The position numbers and the translations under genes are program-made. The notes below the pieces were generated by a model. That model saw only the letters and a program-made list of their open reading frames with translations, had not been told where the DNA came from and ran no database searches. Below are positions 42,914 to 51,595 of a stretch of 64,000 nucleotides of DNA, in pieces; the stretch's first letter is position 1; each line of letters starts with the position of its first letter. The stretch comes from an uncultured Lachnospiraceae bacterium (lineage in GTDB: Bacteria; Bacillota; Clostridia; Lachnospirales; Lachnospiraceae), in assembly GCA_910587635.1 (NCBI GenBank), contig CAJUNB010000006.1, positions 1 to 64,000 on the forward strand. Direction: 5' to 3'.

Positions 42914-45367
42914 TCATCCCTTCAGACGCCGAACCAACGCAAGGACACGTCCCGCGCAGCTTCTGACATCGGCCTCCGTGAGCTTTCCTTCCCGACAGGC
43001 TTCCCGGATATTTCGGGCGTCCTCATGGTTTCCGGGCATAATGATATCATTTCCTGCCGCCGCGCACATCCACGACACGCTGCCGTCCGCAGGGCAGGTG
43101 GTGTTCCAGTCGGACATCACCACACCGTCAAACCCCCACTCTTCCCGCAGTACCGTCGTACACAGCGCTTTGCTGTTCGCCGCATGGACGCCGTTGATTA
43201 GATTGTAGGAGCTCATGACAGCAGCCGGCCCACTCTCTTTTACTGCGATCTCAAATGCCCGGAGATAGATCTCCCGAAGCGCTTTTTCAGAAACGCAGGC
43301 ATCCACTTCCATCCGGTTATCCTCCTGGTTGTTGCAGACAAAGTGCTTGATCGTAACGCCGCAGCCCCTGTGGCTCTGTACCCCTTTCGTCACCGTGGCG
43401 GCCATCGTTCCCGACAGATAGGGATCTTCAGAATAATATTCGAAGTTCCGCCCACACAGCGGGTTTCGCTGGATATTCATCCCCGGCGCCAGCCAAAGGT
43501 CCACATGAAATTCTTCCATTTCCACAGCCACCGCTTCTCCAAATTCTCGCAACAGATCTCTGTCCCAGGTCTGTGCCAGTGCCGTCCCCACCGGAAACGC
43601 CGTGCAATACTGATAATAGATCTCTGTATTTTCATGATGTTTTGCCGTCTCTAAAAACCCGTTTTCCAGACTTCCCAGGACGCCCACCCCATAGACGGTA
43701 TCTGTCTCTCTGTCCACCTCGTAGCTTTGCCGCAGCCGCAGCCCCGCCGGACCGTCCGCCATAATCAGAGAATCTATCCCGCAGGATTCCTCCAGCGCCT
43801 CTGTCGTCTCTCCTGCAGAGCCCGGCACCCGGCACCCTGAAGAACCAAGGGTACTGCCTCCTTCCACGATATTTCCGTACAAAAGGGGCAACAGCTCCAT
43901 AACCTCTCCCTCTGCGGCAGACGGCGTCAGAGAAGGCTTCCTTTCTTCCTGACCGGGTACAAATATATACTCGGGAATCTTTCTCTCTCCGGCCAGCCTG
44001 TGCCACTCTCGCTCTTTTACCCGGGCAATTTCCGTCACGCCATATTCTGTAAATTCTGTCTGCCCGGGATATATTTTATGGGTATGCTCCAATACCGCTT
44101 CCTCTGTTATCCGAATCACCGCCGCCATTTCCAGAGATACCGAATCCGTCCCAATCCACAGACTATAGAGACCTTTCTTGATTATCCAAGCCCGTTTCTG
44201 TTCCGAAAATCCCGCCAACTGCTTCTGCTCTATGAAAACCGTCAGTTTCTGGCGCTCTCCCGGCTGTAACAGCCTCGTTTTTTCAAATCCCGCCAGTCTG
44301 CGGCACTCTCTGGCCTCTCCCGTCTGCGGCAATGCAAGATACACCTGAACCACTTCTCTGCCGGCATGGCACCCTCCGGTATTTTCTACCACAACGTCCG
44401 CTTCCATGCCGTTTTCTTTCAGCCGCAGCTCCGCAAATGTCACGGCAAACGATGTGTAGGAAAGACCGTACCCAAAAGGATACAGCGGCGTCACTCCAAA
44501 ACTGTCAAAGTACCGGTATCCCACATAGATGCCTTCCTTGTACAGCTCCTTTTTCAAATCACCGTTCAGATAACTATAGGATTCCCCGCACGGATAGTCC
44601 GCATACCGTTTTGCCCAGGTGGCCGTCAGCTTCCCGCCAGGCGTTACCTTTCCCAGCAGCACATCCGCCGCTGCCCGTCCGCCCTCCTGACCAGGCTGAG
44701 AAATATGGAGGATTGCTTTTACATTTTCCACGCTTTCCGGCAGATCGGTCAGCTCTACGGGGCCCCCTGTATTTAACAGCAATATAATGGGAAGATTCGT
44801 CCCATTCAGATAGAAAAGATCTTCCCATTCCCTTTTGCTCAGGCAGTAATCTCCCGCTTCCAGACGGCGGTCTCTTCCCTCGCCGGAAATACGGCTCAGC
44901 ACATAAACAACCGCTTCCGCGCCCACAATATCTTCTTCCGTAATGGCACGGCCCTCCGGTATCACAAACGGATTGGCCGCATAGGCGTCAAATGGATTCT
45001 CCACATGCTCCGCTTCCTGAAGGATCTTTTCCTTCCATCTCTCCCTAGCCGCTTCATAACGCCTGTTATAATCCCGCAGCCACTCCTCGTTTACGATCCT
45101 CATGCCTGCTTCCTGCAATCCCTGGTAAACCGAGATGTTTTCCCGGCTGTTCACATCGCCGGAACCGGTTCCTCCCTTCACCGTTCTGCCTGCCCCACTG
45201 CCGAACAGGGCAGTGGGAACGGACAGGGAAAGGGGTAGCACATCTTCATTTTTCAGCAGAACCATGCCTTCCGCCGCAAGTTTTCTCGCCAGAGCGGCAT
45301 GCACAAGCTCCCTTTCGGAAGTCAGGGGGTTTTTTCTTCCGCTGTGATTTTCCATTTTTCTTTCCAT
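42914..45367 (-). CDS. GH3 beta-glucosidase with permuted domain order
   Basis: An 817-residue intracellular GH3 enzyme whose domains are circularly permuted. Residues about 20-310 are the alpha/beta-sandwich domain (EGMVLLKNEDVLPL, GKLTATWAKRYADYP, YPFGYGLSYTSF), about 320-430 are FnIII-like, and the TIM barrel is C-terminal (MADGPAGLR, LAPGMNIQRNPLCGRNFEYY, TIKHFVCNNQEDNR). The nucleophile is in GFDGVVMSDWNTT, Asp about 753. This order is known for some clostridial GH3 enzymes. It probably releases glucose from beta-glucosides. The gene appears more GC-rich than its transporter neighbours. Confidence 0.9.
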   Translation of the reverse strand: MERKMENHSGRKNPLTSERELVHAALARKLAAEGMVLLKNEDVLPLSLSVPTALFGSGAGRTVKGGTGSGDVNSRENISVYQGLQEAGMRIVNEEWLRDYNRRYEAARERWKEKILQEAEHVENPFDAYAANPFVIPEGRAITEEDIVGAEAVVYVLSRISGEGRDRRLEAGDYCLSKREWEDLFYLNGTNLPIILLLNTGGPVELTDLPESVENVKAILHISQPGQEGGRAAADVLLGKVTPGGKLTATWAKRYADYPCGESYSYLNGDLKKELYKEGIYVGYRYFDSFGVTPLYPFGYGLSYTSFAVTFAELRLKENGMEADVVVENTGGCHAGREVVQVYLALPQTGEARECRRLAGFEKTRLLQPGERQKLTVFIEQKQLAGFSEQKRAWIIKKGLYSLWIGTDSVSLEMAAVIRITEEAVLEHTHKIYPGQTEFTEYGVTEIARVKEREWHRLAGERKIPEYIFVPGQEERKPSLTPSAAEGEVMELLPLLYGNIVEGGSTLGSSGCRVPGSAGETTEALEESCGIDSLIMADGPAGLRLRQSYEVDRETDTVYGVGVLGSLENGFLETAKHHENTEIYYQYCTAFPVGTALAQTWDRDLLREFGEAVAVEMEEFHVDLWLAPGMNIQRNPLCGRNFEYYSEDPYLSGTMAATVTKGVQSHRGCGVTIKHFVCNNQEDNRMEVDACVSEKALREIYLRAFEIAVKESGPAAVMSSYNLINGVHAANSKALCTTVLREEWGFDGVVMSDWNTTCPADGSVSWMCAAAGNDIIMPGNHEDARNIREACREGKLTEADVRSCAGRVLALVRRLKG

Positions 45368-45391
45368 ATATTCTTTTTCTCCACAGAATAT

Positions 45392-46237
45392 TTATTCTTT
45401 TACACCACCAAGGGTAACTCCGGCGATGATATATTTAGAAAGAAGCAAATAAATAATAATAATGGGTACGATTGCCACCGTAATCATCATATATATTTTG
45501 GCACTGTCAAAATTCATATAATCCGCACCCCGGAGAGTTGCAATCAGGATAGGGACTGTCATTTTATCTTTTGACTGAATTACCAATGCAGGAACGAAGT
45601 AATTGTTCCATGCCCCAACAAAAGTAAAAATTGCCTGAACCGCTATGGCCGGTTTCATGATAGGGATTACGATCTGATTAAAAATACGGAACTCCCTGCA
45701 CCCATCTATCCTTGCCGCCTCCACCAGTGACAGTGGAAGAGAAGACTGCAGATAACTGTACATAAAATAGAACACGGCCGGAGACGCAACGGACGGAATG
45801 ATCAGAGGGAGCAGCGAATCATACATTCCCATATTGGTGACTAACCGCAGAAAACCCATTGCCGTAACTTGTGTGGGCATGACGAGAATCGCCATAATAA
45901 AAGTAAAAGCAACTTTCTTTAGCTTAAAATTATAAGCATAAAGGCCATAAGCTGTCAAGGATGAAAAATAAGTACAAATCGCCGCCGAGCTTCCCGATAC
46001 GATCAGGCTGTTGATAATCCCCCGAAACATGGGAAAGGTACCGTCATTGGCCACATTTTTTAAATTGGTCAGGAAAAATTTCCCCGGCAGTGCCGAAAAT
46101 CCTTTTTGCAGATCTGCATGAGAGCGAGTCGCATTGATTATCAGAATATAGAAAAAGAACAGGCACATAAAAGACAACATGATCAATACCAGATGTGCCA
46201 TCATACTTCGCAAAGCGCTTGGATTCTTTGATTTCAT
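45392..46237 (-). CDS. Carbohydrate ABC permease, MalG-type, of the beta-glucoside locus
   Basis: About 281 residues and six predicted membrane segments, with coupling loop SLVEAARIDGCREFRIFNQI. ATG 46237 is preferred since AAGGAGG lies upstream; earlier in-frame codons are inside the upstream permease gene. It ends 24 bp before GH3 starts. The ATPase subunit is not encoded locally. Confidence 0.87.
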   Translation of the reverse strand: MKSKNPSALRSMMAHLVLIMLSFMCLFFFYILIINATRSHADLQKGFSALPGKFFLTNLKNVANDGTFPMFRGIINSLIVSGSSAAICTYFSSLTAYGLYAYNFKLKKVAFTFIMAILVMPTQVTAMGFLRLVTNMGMYDSLLPLIIPSVASPAVFYFMYSYLQSSLPLSLVEAARIDGCREFRIFNQIVIPIMKPAIAVQAIFTFVGAWNNYFVPALVIQSKDKMTVPILIATLRGADYMNFDSAKIYMMITVAIVPIIIIYLLLSKYIIAGVTLGGVKE

Positions 46238-46241
46238 ACCA

Positions 46242-47201
46242 CTATTTCCTCCTTCTTCTTTCTTCTTTCGCCTTCTTCTTTGCAGCTGCCTTAGAACCGT
46301 CCGCATCATTGTCATTTGTTATCTTATATACAAGAAGACACAAGAGACCGCTGACAATAAACAGGTAAACGGAAAGGGAACCTGCCATACCATAGTTTTT
46401 ACTCTTCAGATGGCTGTTCAGGAACATAATAAGCGTCATAGAGGTCCTGTCAGGACTTCCCTGTCCATTCGTCAGTATCTGCGGCACGTCAAACATCTGA
46501 AGACCGCCTATGATAGAAGTAATCAGCGTATAGGTAAGGATGGGCCGTATCAATGGGAGAATAATATAAAAGAATCTTTTAAACCCGGAGCATCCGTCGA
46601 TTTCGGCTGCTTCAAAAACATCCGGGCTGATACCCATGATCGCCGCCATGAGCATGATCGTCGTATTCCCGAACCACATCAGGAAGTTCATAAGCCCTAC
46701 CAGAGATCTCGTTCCCCATACCGAGCCAAGGAAATCCACCTTCTCCTGAATGATTCCAAGAGACAGCAAAATGGAATTGACCGGTCCATTCGCAGAAAAC
46801 ATGGTAAAAAACAACATGGCAAAAGCAGACGCCATAATCAGATTCGGCAGATAAATCACCACTTTAAAGAACTGTTTTGCACGTATTTTCAGACGTACAT
46901 CCGTAAACCATACCGCCAGCAGCAACGCAACCGCAATCTGCGGTATAAAACCGATCACCCACAGAATCAGCGTATTTGCTCCATATTTGAACATATCCGA
47001 CTTCAACAGACTCACATAGTTTTCCATCCCGATAAAAGTCGGCCCTATCTCTTTGATTCCCGAGCGATAGTATTCAAAAAAGCTGTATCGAATCGTATCT
47101 GCCAGCGGAATCAGAGAGAAAATAAAATAACAAAGGAAAAACGGAAGAATAAAAACATATCCCCATTTTGCATAGCTGACACTTTTACGTTTTTTCTCCA
47201 T
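46242..47201 (-). CDS. Carbohydrate ABC permease, MalF-type, of the beta-glucoside locus
   Basis: A 319-residue permease with coupling loop DVFEAAEIDGCSGFKRFF. The C-terminus is unusually basic and Lys-rich (KAAAKKKAKEERRRRK), rare for this family. It lies between the binding protein and its MalG partner. Confidence 0.87.
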   Translation of the reverse strand: MEKKRKSVSYAKWGYVFILPFFLCYFIFSLIPLADTIRYSFFEYYRSGIKEIGPTFIGMENYVSLLKSDMFKYGANTLILWVIGFIPQIAVALLLAVWFTDVRLKIRAKQFFKVVIYLPNLIMASAFAMLFFTMFSANGPVNSILLSLGIIQEKVDFLGSVWGTRSLVGLMNFLMWFGNTTIMLMAAIMGISPDVFEAAEIDGCSGFKRFFYIILPLIRPILTYTLITSIIGGLQMFDVPQILTNGQGSPDRTSMTLIMFLNSHLKSKNYGMAGSLSVYLFIVSGLLCLLVYKITNDNDADGSKAAAKKKAKEERRRRK

Positions 47202-47266
47202 TATGCTTCACTCCTTTCCACATGCCTTTGTGGAGCAGCCCGCTGCTCCACAGCTTTCTCTTTCTG

Positions 47267-48643
47267 TTACTCCGGCCATTGTACTTCCGTAATATCTGGA
47301 TAACGTTCTATAATTGCCGTTTCAAAATTTACCTTTGCTTTCTCATAATCTACATTGCCTTGTAAATAATCGCTGAAAGAGTTCTGAATCAGTTCCACAC
47401 ACCCCTGATCATATGAGGAAAGCGGAGCGATCTTTATATTTTCTGCTACCGGTGCAAAATATGTAAACGGATTCTCGCCGCCAAGAAATTCCGATGAAAA
47501 CGCATCATTCCCTGCCGCTTTCTGCATACCGCTTGTGGTATTGGTAAACTCTGCATAATCTTTGGACATTTTCATCAGATTGTCTTTATTTGCAGTTACC
47601 GCAAGAATAATTTCTTTTACATGTTCCGGATTGTCCGTACCTGTACATGCATGTACATAGGAGCCTCCCCAGTTATATTCCTGAGGCGGATTGGTAACGG
47701 CCCATACGCCGTCTCCGCCATCCCAGTTCGGCTTCAGTGTAAAATCAATTCCCCATGCCGGGAAAAGAAAGGCAAATACTTTGGATTCAGAACCCATTGC
47801 CTTATTCCAGTCGTCATTCCACTGTCCCTTTACGGTTTTATCCAGATAGCCCGCATCCAGCCATTCTTTTGAATCATTTACCCAGTCCATTATTTTCTGA
47901 TCGACTTTAATTACCGTCTCTCCCGGCGTTACCCAGGACTCTTCTATACTGTTACCATAGAGACGGAATGTATCTGCATAGGAAGCAAATGTATAATATC
48001 CCTTTGCTTTCAGCTCCGCTGCAGTCGCTTTCATCGTATCCCAATCTTTTACCTTTTCTCCCACGGCTGCCGGATCATCCGTACCAAATACATCCATGGC
48101 AATGTCTCTACGGTATACCAAAAGTCCCGGACAGCATTGCCATGTGGAACCTCTCTGTACCCCTTCTGCATCAGAAGCCGTCGTCTTTGTAAAATCATAT
48201 TGATCCGCCAGATCTGTCTCCGGATCAATACCAAGATCGGTGAGGGGCATCGCAACATCCGCCTCTGCATCCGTATATTTATATACATAATCCGTTTCCG
48301 ACAGGAAAATATCCACTTTGTCGTCTGCAGCGGCGCTTCCCTGATTCATCAACGCCTCATCCAGCTTCTGCTGATAGACGCCGTCCTGGTTCGGATTGAT
48401 AATCCAGTGAATTTCCGTCCCGTCCTTCAGCTTTGTTACCGTTCCATCCGACGAAGTCTCCGCCACTTCTGAATATACCGCCTCCACACGCTGCTGAAAC
48501 TCGTTATTCCACGAATAAATATTGATAACTTTTCCTTCCTCTGTACTGGCTGCTCCTCCGTCTGCCGTGGAACTTCCACAGCCGGCCAAGATTCCGGCAA
48601 ACATACTTGCAGTAAGCAGAACAGCAATTAATTTCTTTTTCAT
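47267..48643 (-). CDS. Carbohydrate ABC importer binding lipoprotein of the beta-glucoside locus
   Basis: About 458 residues with lipobox GILAGC followed by GSSTADGG and an extracellular-solute-binding fold: NIYSWNNEFQQRVEAVY, DIFLSETDYVYKYTDA, VTNPPQEYNWGGSYVHACTG. ATG 48643 has AGGAGGTAAGAAAG upstream. Ligand inferred as a beta-linked gluco-oligosaccharide from GH3 and GH94 next to it. Confidence 0.87.
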   Translation of the reverse strand: MKKKLIAVLLTASMFAGILAGCGSSTADGGAASTEEGKVINIYSWNNEFQQRVEAVYSEVAETSSDGTVTKLKDGTEIHWIINPNQDGVYQQKLDEALMNQGSAAADDKVDIFLSETDYVYKYTDAEADVAMPLTDLGIDPETDLADQYDFTKTTASDAEGVQRGSTWQCCPGLLVYRRDIAMDVFGTDDPAAVGEKVKDWDTMKATAAELKAKGYYTFASYADTFRLYGNSIEESWVTPGETVIKVDQKIMDWVNDSKEWLDAGYLDKTVKGQWNDDWNKAMGSESKVFAFLFPAWGIDFTLKPNWDGGDGVWAVTNPPQEYNWGGSYVHACTGTDNPEHVKEIILAVTANKDNLMKMSKDYAEFTNTTSGMQKAAGNDAFSSEFLGGENPFTYFAPVAENIKIAPLSSYDQGCVELIQNSFSDYLQGNVDYEKAKVNFETAIIERYPDITEVQWPE

Positions 48644-48743
48644 CTTTCTTACCTCCTGTAATTGTATTTTTCTATATGCTCTTTCCCTCACGGTTGTTTT
48701 GTAGTATAGCGTAGTTATTTTTTCTGATATATTATAATTTCCA

Positions 48744-48801
48744 AAAAAATATCAAAATCATGACCCATTTTGAATTTGATGTCATGATTCTGATATTTTT
48801 T
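48744..48801. promoter_or_regulatory. 21-bp-arm inverted repeat between divergent sugar operons
   Basis: The left arm (48744-48764), A6 TATCA A AATCATGAC, pairs with the right arm (48781-48801), GTCATGATT C TGATA T6, with one mismatch and a 16-bp centre. It lies between the binding-protein and GH94 genes. The GH94 promoter has TATAAT at 48837-48842 but no good -35, which fits activator dependence. It could be an operator or a symmetrical terminator-like hairpin. Confidence 0.65.
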
Positions 48802-48872
48802 ATCTGTTTCTTATTTTTGTAAACGGGCGCCTCCTATATAATACACGTAAAAGACGAAAGGAGACAATATTC

Positions 48873-51572
48873 ATGAAACAACTGTCGTTTACTGACGAAC
48901 ATGGCAGTTTTACAATGGAAAATCCAGAGGACACAAGTTATCTTTATTTTCCTCTTGCTTCCGAGTCCGGGCTGAAAAGTTCTGTTACGCCAAATCTCGG
49001 CGGTGACTCTAAAATAAACCAGGACAGTTTTTTGCTGGAGCCTGTCAGCTCAGAAAATCTGCACAATAACCGCTCCTGCCGTAATTTCTGGTGCGTTATA
49101 GATGGCGTCGGTGTGTATTCCGCCGCAGGCGTTTCTCCGCAGCAGGAAGCGGCGAAATTTTCCGGAGAGCAGGACAAAAGCCGGCTCACCGCCGGTTTTA
49201 TGTGGCATACACTAGAGCGCGCCTCTCAGATTCTCCGGCTCCGTTCCACCGTAACTTCTTTTATTCCGGAAAATGATACCGTGGAAATCATGCATGTTGT
49301 GATTCAGAACATTTCCGATTCTCCTCAGACCATGACAGCCTGGGCGGCTGTCCCCATCTACGGCCGGAGCGCGGACAATATACGAGACCACCGTCATGTA
49401 ACGTCTCTCCTCCATCGGATACGGACCGCCGAAAACGGCGTCCTGGTATGCCCCACCATGTCTTTTAATGAAAAAGGGCACCGGAGGAACCGGCAAATCT
49501 ACTATGTAATGGGCTGCAGCGGTAAAGGAGATGCCCCTGAACGTTTCTATCCCACCGTAGAAGACTTTATCGGAGAAGGGGGCAGCTACACCCATCCCCG
49601 CGCCGTATATGAACAGGCCGACGGATACCCCTGCGGCCATACAGATGCAGGCAAAGAAGCCATGGGCGCTTTCCGATTCTCCAAAATTACTCTCGCCCCG
49701 GATGAAAAAGCGGACTATATTGTCCTTTTGGGCGTGGAAGAAGACAGGAAAGATATTCAGAAAATTTTTCAAAAATACAATACTTCCCACAAAATTTCCC
49801 ATGCGCTGAATCAGACCAGAACATACTGGCAGCGCCTGGTCAACGTAGCGTTTCATACACAGGATAAGGATTTCGACCGCCTGATGAAATGGATTAGCTT
49901 CCAGCCCTTCCTCCGCCGTCTCTTTGGCTGCTCTTTCCTCCCCTATCACGATTATGGACGGGGCGGACGGGGCTGGCGTGATCTCTGGCAGGACTGTCTT
50001 TCCCTTCTCTTTATGGATCCTCAAAATGTAGGAGAAATGATCGCCAAAAACTTTGGCGGCGTCCGTATCGACGGAACCAACGCCACCATCATCGGAGAAG
50101 GAGACGGGAATTTTATCGCAGACCGCAACGGCATCGCCCGGGTCTGGATGGACCACGCCCTCTGGCCTCTGAAAACCACCAAACTCTATATAGACCAGAC
50201 CGGAGATATCGAAATTCTAAACAGACAGGTTCCCTATTTCAAAGACAGACAAATCATGCGGGGCACCCAGTTCGACTCCCTCTGGAATGAAGAATACGGA
50301 AGCCGGCAGAAATCTTCCCTCCAGACCGTCTATATGGGCAGTATTCTGGAACACCTTATCATCCAGCAGCTCACCGCCTTTTATGAAGTCGGAGAACATA
50401 ACGTCTGCCGCCTGCGGGATGCAGACTGGAATGATGCCTTGGATATGGCGTCGCAGCGGGGAGAAAGCGTGGCTTTTACCTGTGCCTATGCCGATAATCT
50501 GACGGAACTTGCCCACCTGATTCTGCTTCTGGACAGCTTTCATCCGGATCAACCGATACAGCTTCTGGAGGAAATCGGCATTTTGCTCAACGCAGATTCT
50601 GATCTTTTTCATAACGCCTCCCAAAAAGAGGAACTGTTACAGGAATATACATACCGGTGTCGGCACAATATCAGCGGCAGGCAGACTGCATTTTCTCCCG
50701 CTTTCCTCGCCGACAATCTGAGCCGGAAAGCCGCCTGGCTCACCAAATATGTGAGAAGCCGGGAATGGATAGAAGGTACGGAGGAAGAAGGCTGGTTCAA
50801 CAGCTATTATGACAACCACGGACAGGCTGTAGAAGGTTTCTTCCCGGATCATGTCCGTATGATGCTGACCGGACAGGTCTTCGCCATTATGGGCCATGTA
50901 GCCACGGATACGCAAATCCAAAAAATAACCAAAAGCGCAGATCATTATCTCTATGACCAAAGGAGTGGCGGCTACCGACTGAATACGGATTTCCATGAAT
51001 TAAAATTGGATATGGGCCGTATGTTTGGATTTGCCTATGGAGAAAAGGAAAACGGCGCCGTCTTCTCCCATATGACCGTTATGTACGCCAATGCACTCTA
51101 CCATCGGGGATTTGTCCGGGAAGGATGGAAAGCGCTGAAGACACTGGCCGACACCGCCCTGGATTTTTCCACGAGCCGCATATATCCCGGCATTCCGGAA
51201 TATTTCCGTTCTGATGGCCGGGGCATGTATCCCTATCTGACAGGAGCAGCCAGCTGGTACCTGATGACAATGATCACGGAAGTATTCGGCGTTCGCGGCG
51301 CCGCCGGGGACCTTATCTTTTATCCGAAGCTTCTGGCCGAGCAGTTCACCTGCGAAGGAACGGCCTCCATTTCCGTCACCTTTGCCGGAAAACGATTGCA
51401 GGTCACCTACAGAAACGAAAACAGAAAAGATTTCGGCGCATATACTGTGGCCTCCGCGCAATGCGGCAGCATAGAGCTTACTATTATCGAAAACGCCTAT
51501 GCCGTGCTTCCCCGCCGCATACTCAACGCACTTTCAAACGAAACGCATCAGATCATAGTTACGCTATTTTAA
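48873..51572 (+). CDS. GH94 phosphorylase, 899-residue type (laminaribiose-phosphorylase-like by size and motifs)
   Basis: A cytosolic GH94 inverting phosphorylase: N-terminal beta-sandwich (about 1-310), helical barrel with YGRGGRGWRDLWQD (361-374), RLRDADWNDALD (513-524) with general acid Asp518, ending in a beta domain. The length and RGWRDLWQDCL motif differ from the roughly 800-residue cellobiose/chitobiose group and are closer to laminaribiose-type enzymes, but linkage specificity cannot be read from sequence. It would cleave a beta-glucoside with phosphate to give glucose 1-phosphate. AAAGGAG precedes ATG. It is co-transcribed with the next gene. Confidence 0.85.
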   Translation: MKQLSFTDEHGSFTMENPEDTSYLYFPLASESGLKSSVTPNLGGDSKINQDSFLLEPVSSENLHNNRSCRNFWCVIDGVGVYSAAGVSPQQEAAKFSGEQDKSRLTAGFMWHTLERASQILRLRSTVTSFIPENDTVEIMHVVIQNISDSPQTMTAWAAVPIYGRSADNIRDHRHVTSLLHRIRTAENGVLVCPTMSFNEKGHRRNRQIYYVMGCSGKGDAPERFYPTVEDFIGEGGSYTHPRAVYEQADGYPCGHTDAGKEAMGAFRFSKITLAPDEKADYIVLLGVEEDRKDIQKIFQKYNTSHKISHALNQTRTYWQRLVNVAFHTQDKDFDRLMKWISFQPFLRRLFGCSFLPYHDYGRGGRGWRDLWQDCLSLLFMDPQNVGEMIAKNFGGVRIDGTNATIIGEGDGNFIADRNGIARVWMDHALWPLKTTKLYIDQTGDIEILNRQVPYFKDRQIMRGTQFDSLWNEEYGSRQKSSLQTVYMGSILEHLIIQQLTAFYEVGEHNVCRLRDADWNDALDMASQRGESVAFTCAYADNLTELAHLILLLDSFHPDQPIQLLEEIGILLNADSDLFHNASQKEELLQEYTYRCRHNISGRQTAFSPAFLADNLSRKAAWLTKYVRSREWIEGTEEEGWFNSYYDNHGQAVEGFFPDHVRMMLTGQVFAIMGHVATDTQIQKITKSADHYLYDQRSGGYRLNTDFHELKLDMGRMFGFAYGEKENGAVFSHMTVMYANALYHRGFVREGWKALKTLADTALDFSTSRIYPGIPEYFRSDGRGMYPYLTGAASWYLMTMITEVFGVRGAAGDLIFYPKLLAEQFTCEGTASISVTFAGKRLQVTYRNENRKDFGAYTVASAQCGSIELTIIENAYAVLPRRILNALSNETHQIIVTLF

Positions 51573-51595
51573 AAAAACAGGAAAGGTATATCGAT

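Noticed and set aside
46179..47303. 374-codon plus-strand frame opposite the permease genes
   Set aside because: It is a shadow of the MalF-type permease; very basic and without recognisable family.
49212..50156. 314-codon minus-strand frame inside the first GH94 gene
   Set aside because: Antisense to a well-supported catalytic domain, no ribosome-binding site.
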